Shown: one piece after another, positions 4,428 through 5,894 of the stretch
Layout: every line of letters starts with the position of its first letter
Numbering within the stretch: position 1 is the stretch's first letter
Source of the DNA: Methylomarinum sp.
Lineage (GTDB): Bacteria; Pseudomonadota; Gammaproteobacteria; Methylococcales; Methylomonadaceae
Reading direction: 5' to 3'
Assembly (NCBI GenBank): GCA_013139755.1
Contig: WTAG01000424.1
Location: forward strand, 1-5,894
Length of the DNA stretch: 5,894 nucleotides
Translations under genes and position numbers: made by a program
The notes under the pieces: generated by a model
What the model saw: the letters and a program-made list of their open reading frames with translations, nothing else
The model's database searches: none
Told to the model about the DNA's origin: nothing

Positions 4428-5567
4428 CTATTTTTTTTTGAAAAAACCTTTAATTCGGCCTTGAAAAGAATCCATCTTATCGGCAGCTTCGGCCAATTTC
4501 TCAGAAAAACTCATATCATAATCTTCTTCAATTGTTTCAACTACGGGGGCTGGCCTTACTTTTGATACAGGTGCTCTTTCTGCAAATACTTTTGATTCTA
4601 CTGGGGCTGGTTTAACCGGGGTTGAATTAATTAATGGGTCAATATTTTGTTGATCTATTGGTACAACTTCCTCAGATTTTAAATTATTATCAGCTGGCTC
4701 ATTAAATGCAGGTGAAGAAAATGAGTTTGATAAGTCATTTATTACAGAAGGGCTCTCTTCATTTTTATCACTGGGTATAGCAACATCCGGTTTAACCGAC
4801 TCAACTTTGCTTTCAGTATTTTGAGTTTCTTGATCTAACTGAGTTATTTGGCTTTCTTGTTTTGTTGCTTGTTGTTGTATTTCTTCAGTTTTGATAGCAC
4901 TATTCATTTTTTCTAATTCTAGATTCAGTGCTGAAGTAATTTCTATATGATTCTTAGCTAAGTCCTCGTGTTTCTCTAATTGTTCGATTAGCTCATGTTT
5001 ATTATTGATTTCTGTTTCTAATTGTTGTTTTAACGTATTTAATTCAATGATAGATTGGCTGGCTTCTTTCTCCATTTCTCCCATTTTTTCATGCAACTCT
5101 GCAAATTGGATGGAGTTAGACTTTTGAGAGCCCAATTTAGTTTGTAACTGTTCAGTTAGCTGAGTTTTTTCGGTAAGCGTAGCGTTCAGTACATCAATTC
5201 CCTGTTGTTTCTCATTTATTGACTTTATAAACAGTTGTTCTTTGCTTGAAACAACTGATTGATGCAAGTCTTTTTCATACTGCAAGCTGTTTGATGTTTG
5301 TGTCAGTTGCTGTTGAATGTGGTCTATTTTTTCGGCATCATTTTTTTGTTGATTTAATAATTCCTCACACTTATTTTCTGCTTGTGCCAAAAGCTTTTTA
5401 TCTTTTGTGAGTTGTTGAGTTAATTTAGCAACTTTGCCTCTTCTTAAAATTAAACCACCTATAAGAAAGGAGGATACAGCCAAAACAACACTGTATCGTG
5501 TATTTAAAATGGCTGTTTGTTGCCAATCTGCCCAATAGAAGAGCATTAGTTCTATGTATTTATCCAT
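4428..5567 (-). CDS. Membrane-anchored long coiled-coil protein, function unknown
   Basis: 379 residues. A short N-terminal region (1-24) precedes one transmembrane helix (about 25-42, YSVVLAVSSFLIGGLILR). The basic RRGKVAK following it argues, by the positive-inside rule, for a cytoplasmic C-terminal part. Residues about 46-250 are Gln/Glu/Lys/Leu-rich with heptad-like spacing, a long coiled coil. Residues 259-345 form a Pro/Ser/Glu-rich, probably disordered linker containing PVKPAPVESK and RPAPVVE. The last about 30 residues (EEDYDMSFSEKLAEAADKMD, then FQGRIKGFFKKK) look like a separate amphipathic, basic-ended helix. I recognise no family; a scaffold, spacer or polar-anchoring protein is a guess. 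ATG 5567 is chosen because AGGGGA (5579-5574) stands six bases before it. A GTG seven codons upstream (5588) lacks such a site and would place AGGGGA within its coding region. The C-terminal KKK is encoded by nine consecutive A residues. Confidence 0.85.
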   Translation of the reverse strand: MDKYIELMLFYWADWQQTAILNTRYSVVLAVSSFLIGGLILRRGKVAKLTQQLTKDKKLLAQAENKCEELLNQQKNDAEKIDHIQQQLTQTSNSLQYEKDLHQSVVSSKEQLFIKSINEKQQGIDVLNATLTEKTQLTEQLQTKLGSQKSNSIQFAELHEKMGEMEKEASQSIIELNTLKQQLETEINNKHELIEQLEKHEDLAKNHIEITSALNLELEKMNSAIKTEEIQQQATKQESQITQLDQETQNTESKVESVKPDVAIPSDKNEESPSVINDLSNSFSSPAFNEPADNNLKSEEVVPIDQQNIDPLINSTPVKPAPVESKVFAERAPVSKVRPAPVVETIEEDYDMSFSEKLAEAADKMDSFQGRIKGFFKKK

Positions 5568-5573
5568 TATAAT

Positions 5574-5579
5574 TCCCCT
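5574..5579 (-). promoter_or_regulatory. Ribosome binding site fixing the coiled-coil gene start
   Basis: AGGGGA on the minus strand, six bases before ATG 5567, is the strongest Shine-Dalgarno match in the window. It selects this ATG over the in-frame GTG at 5588. Confidence 0.75.
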
Positions 5580-5597
5580 AAAAACCACTTTTTAATA

Positions 5598-5609
5598 GGT
5601 AAATTTACC
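5598..5609. promoter_or_regulatory. 12-bp perfect palindrome upstream of the coiled-coil gene
   Basis: GGTAAATTTACC is a perfect palindrome about 30 bases upstream of the coiled-coil start codon. It could be an operator half-site pair near the promoter. A 12-base palindrome is expected by chance about once or more in DNA of this length and AT content, so support is weak. Confidence 0.2.
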
Positions 5610-5894
5610 AGATTTATAGTTTTTCCATCAATATAATTTATTGTCATGAGTTACTAGTTCAAAACTATGTACTTTCAGCGCCAGGATTTTGCAGCTACAA
5701 ATACGATTAGGATGATTGAATTTAAAAGCTTGACATAAAGGGCGCAGAGAAGGGGCAGGGTGACCAGATTTCTTTTCACCGTGTTATAGGTTCTTTTAAT
5801 GTGACAAGTTGAGACTATTCTCAATTCAGCAAGACTCGAACTCATTTTAAGCGTTATCTTGAGTAGCAATATCCCAATTAATTTATGTCAAATA
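5610..5894. other. Gene-free right end, nothing recognised
   Basis: I see no convincing gene here. A 64-codon open frame on the minus strand (5869-5675) starts with TTG, lacks a proper ribosome binding site and has no recognisable domain, so I do not call it. The left part must contain the promoter of the coiled-coil gene; TTGATG (minus strand, 5631-5626) is a possible -35 but no good -10 follows at standard spacing. A local GC-rich patch (about 5739-5766) stands out from the AT-rich surroundings, and a 6-bp stem TTGAGA/TCTCAA lies around 5808-5823. A decayed gene or the downstream part of a neighbour's leader is possible. Confidence 0.4.

Noticed and set aside
5586..5588. GTG as start of the coiled-coil protein
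   Set aside because: It would place the excellent AGGGGA ribosome binding site inside the coding region and has none of its own; ATG 5567 is better.
5675..5869. 64-codon minus-strand open frame at the right end
   Set aside because: TTG start, no adequate ribosome binding site, no recognisable family; a TTGACA at 5891-5886 upstream lacks a matching -10 box.
1..5894. CRISPR array or other regularly spaced direct repeats
   Set aside because: No direct repeat with regular spacing was seen; the only repeated unit is the inverted REP pair.

Overview
The window looks like chromosomal DNA of an AT-rich gammaproteobacterium. This rests on the FemAB-like acyltransferase (DUF482 type), the DUF938-type methyltransferase and the REP-associated transposase, all common in that class. 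Genus cannot be fixed from the sequence; low-GC methylotrophic or sulfur-oxidising gammaproteobacteria would fit, but that is a guess. There are no rRNA, tRNA or CRISPR features.

Layout, left to right. (1) 2-637, plus: C-terminal part of a polytopic membrane protein that enters from beyond the left edge. (2) 638-1467: a REP/RAYT island. It holds a weak stem-loop, a long decayed hairpin bounded by GTAG/CTAC (684-761), then a Y1-HUH REP-associated tyrosine transposase (897-1418) between two 50-bp REP elements in inverted orientation (785-834 and 1418-1467; 48/50 identical). The right REP begins on the last base of the transposase stop codon. (3) 1562-2698, minus: FemAB/GNAT-like N-acyltransferase, convergent with the transposase. 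(4) 2704-3297, plus: DUF938 SAM-dependent methyltransferase, divergent from the acyltransferase with only five bases between start codons. (5) 3391-4221, plus: a PG_binding_1 + GH19 endolysin-like muramidase/chitinase-fold enzyme without a signal peptide, preceded and followed by perfect stem-loops. (6) 4313 to about 4373: a sequence matching the 5' end of a bacterial group II intron, with no RT gene and no domain V, so a remnant. (7) 4428-5567, minus: a membrane-anchored long coiled-coil protein of unknown function. (8) 5568-5894: leader of that gene, then about 290 bases in which no gene is recognisable.

The genes do not form one pathway. The acyltransferase and methyltransferase are a tight divergent pair that probably share regulation. 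The endolysin gene is isolated, with no holin, spanin or phage structural genes in view, so it is either a domesticated or orphan lysis gene or a cell-wall remodelling enzyme. The best candidates for unusual biology are the REP-transposase unit with its second, diverged GTAG-bounded hairpin, and the group II intron remnant lying 37 bases after a 14-bp perfect stem-loop.
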